Source of the DNA: Planctomycetota bacterium
GTDB taxonomy: Bacteria; Planctomycetota; Phycisphaerae; WQYP01
Length of the DNA: 36,474 nucleotides
Assembly (NCBI GenBank): GCA_021785435.1
Contig: JAJYFE010000034.1
Span: forward strand, 1 to 36,474
Reading direction: 5' to 3'
Shown: in pieces, positions 35,452 through 36,474 of the stretch
Layout: each line of letters begins with the position of its first letter
How positions within the stretch are numbered: the stretch's first letter is position 1
Position numbers and translations under genes: made by a program
Notes under the pieces: generated by a model
Seen by the model: only the letters and a program-made list of their open reading frames with translations
Told to the model about the DNA's origin: nothing
The model's database searches: none

Positions 35452-35901
35452 ATGTCCGATGATTCCGTGCGTGAATTGGGAACGGCTCTGGCGTTGAAAA
35501 CAGATGCCCAGGGGCTTTTCACGGTGGTTGCTGTCGATGCGGATACCGAGGCCGTGCTGATGGTGGCGCATATGAATCGCGCCGCGCTCGACCGAACCCT
35601 CGCCACCCGCCGGGCGACCTATTGGAGCCGGTCGCGACAAAAATTTTGGGTGAAAGGCGAAGAAAGTGGCCATGAGCAGGAGGTGCGGGAGATATGGATC
35701 GATTGCGATCAGGATGCCATCGTGCTGAAAGTGCGGCAAAAGGGTGCTGCGTGCCATAACGGTTATCGGTCTTGTTTCTATCGCCGTCTGCGCTGGTCCG
35801 CCGACAATCCTGCGGCGGTGTCACTGGAATTTACGGCGTCACCGGTGGTGGACCCGCAGCAGGTATACCCTCCCGCTAAACACCGGAATACATCTCCGTG
35901 A
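35452..35901 (+). CDS. hisI: Phosphoribosyl-AMP cyclohydrolase
   Basis: The enzyme opens the purine ring of phosphoribosyl-AMP, the third step of histidine synthesis. It is 149 residues. The family motifs are contiguous: YWSRSRQKFWVKGEESGHEQEVREIWIDCDQD, then KVRQKGAACHNGYRSCFYRR with the conserved zinc-binding cysteines. I preferred the ATG at 35452, with GGGAG six bases before it, over the one at 35446. It is not fused to a HisE domain. No other his gene is nearby. Confidence 0.92.
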   Translation: MSDDSVRELGTALALKTDAQGLFTVVAVDADTEAVLMVAHMNRAALDRTLATRRATYWSRSRQKFWVKGEESGHEQEVREIWIDCDQDAIVLKVRQKGAACHNGYRSCFYRRLRWSADNPAAVSLEFTASPVVDPQQVYPPAKHRNTSP

Positions 35902-35965
35902 ACGGCCAGTATGCACGTCGCCCAAGCGGTCTGCTGGTTGAGGTGAACGCGTTCAACTGGGGGAC

Positions 35966-36012
35966 TTGACAGGCGGCGTTCCACTGTACTATAGTAGTGC
36001 ATTAGTTAACTA
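35966..36012 (+). promoter_or_regulatory. Promoter with palindromic operator candidates for the GntR gene
   Basis: TTGACA at 35966-35971 and TATAGT at 35990-35995 are spaced by 18 bp. The -10 box lies inside the palindrome TACTATAGTA (35987-35996), and a second palindrome TAGTTAACTA stands at 36003-36012. Both are small AT-rich inverted repeats of the sort GntR-type dimers bind, suggesting autoregulation. This is an inference. Confidence 0.5.
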
Positions 36013-36067
36013 TTGACTTTAAACAGGATTGTGCTTACCCTCTTAAAAATTAGATTGGCTGACAGCG

Positions 36068-36474
36068 ATGACACCAAGGTTAGAGAGAAAACGTAACCTT
36101 TCGCATCAAATCGCCGCTATCTTGCGTCGCGAAATTATCGCGGATTTTAAACCTGGCCAGCGGATTGCTTCCGTGACCGACTTGGCGAAACGCTTTGCAG
36201 TGAGCTACCAGACAGTTCGCGAAGGTTTATGCGCCTTGGCGGAAGAAGGCCTGATCCAGCGCCGGGTCGGCAGCGGTACTTTCGTCAGCGATCCGATTCC
36301 GCCCCGTCGATCGCAGCCCCGTTCCGATGAGGACCGCCACGTGGCCGTGTTGTGTGAGCGGGACCTGGCGGATCCGCATGCCTCCTATTTCTACCGGTAT
36401 GTGCCGCAGCAACTGGTGCGTTTCTTTCAGGAAGCGGGTTTTGCGACGCGGCTGTATGTCGGCCGCGTTGCCAT
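36068..36474 (+). CDS. GntR-family transcriptional regulator, 5' part only
   Basis: The first 135 residues are visible and the gene runs off the window. It begins MTPRLERKRNLSHQIAAIL and shows a GntR winged helix: PGQRIASVTDLAKRFAVSYQTVREGLCALAEEGLIQRRVGSGTFV (about 31-75). After a basic linker the next segment (HVAVLCERDLADPHASYFYRYVPQQLVRFFQEAGF) looks like the start of a LacI/periplasmic-binding type sensor domain, so this may be a GntR/LacI hybrid repressor of sugar genes. The ATG at 36068 has no strong ribosome site. Confidence 0.8.
   Translation, partial: MTPRLERKRNLSHQIAAILRREIIADFKPGQRIASVTDLAKRFAVSYQTVREGLCALAEEGLIQRRVGSGTFVSDPIPPRRSQPRSDEDRHVAVLCERDLADPHASYFYRYVPQQLVRFFQEAGFATRLYVGRVA

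Noticed and set aside
35519-35824. Minus-strand open frame opposite hisI
   Set aside because: The HisI motifs on the plus strand cover the same bases, so the antisense frame is a shadow.

Overview
The window is GC-rich and gene-dense. The mix of genes points to a planctomycete, probably of the Phycisphaerae side, although there is no rRNA or other marker and this placement is an inference. Supporting signs are a giant Thr/Gly/Asn-rich beta-repeat surface protein, a free-standing four-helix-bundle (23S intervening-sequence type) gene, an acyl-carrier-protein / hotdog dehydratase / lysophospholipid-acyltransferase group, a uronate pathway using the tagaturonate epimerase UxaE, and a GntR regulator at the right edge.

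Layout. 3-4265: 3' end of a very large repetitive exported protein. 4266-4711: repeat-rich gap with a 33-bp perfect inverted repeat. 4712-9475 (minus): carB, enlarged by two linker insertions, and coaX. 9913-10657 (minus): overlapping MNT/HEPN pair. 11099-13361: gmhA (minus) divergent from nadB (plus). 13368-16671 (minus): recG behind an SPFH-GYF protein. 16717-19600 (minus): UDP-glucose dehydrogenase and a sugar-nucleotide epimerase, split by a 513-bp cassette that carries a four-helix-bundle gene between inverted arrays of 7-bp repeats. 20058-28670 (plus): aminopeptidase P, accB, accC, a uronate catabolic set (uxaC, uxaE, a D-2-hydroxyacid dehydrogenase, an Ldh_2 reductase) and tadA. 28885-30369: an IS1202/ISNCY-type insertion sequence with a 17-bp target duplication and a transposase broken by an in-frame TGA. 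30474-31700: YkgJ-like cysteine-cluster protein and RidA. 31716-35162: unknown membrane protein, acyltransferase, dehydratase and ACP. 35452-36474: hisI and the start of a GntR-type regulator.

Working together. accB and accC encode the biotin carrier and biotin carboxylase of acetyl-CoA carboxylase. uxaC and uxaE interconvert glucuronate, galacturonate, fructuronate and tagaturonate, and the two following oxidoreductases could supply the reduction step, since no UxaB/UxuB is present. The UDP-glucose dehydrogenase and the epimerase would make UDP-glucuronate-derived sugars for a polysaccharide. The ACP, dehydratase and acyltransferase look like one arm of a type II fatty-acid-like cluster.

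The most unusual content lies between the genes. There are degenerate 7-bp tandem arrays at several gene junctions. In two places they reach into stop codons (coaX and the four-helix-bundle gene), and in one place they form the inverted ends of a gene-bearing cassette. A separate dispersed repeat family of about 100-190 bp, with a conserved GGGCGACTAAACTA core, recurs at 4.4, 9.7, 10.9, 19.9, 26.8 and 35.3 kb. A third short repeat appears both in a gap and inside the carB coding sequence. No tRNA, rRNA or CRISPR array was recognised.
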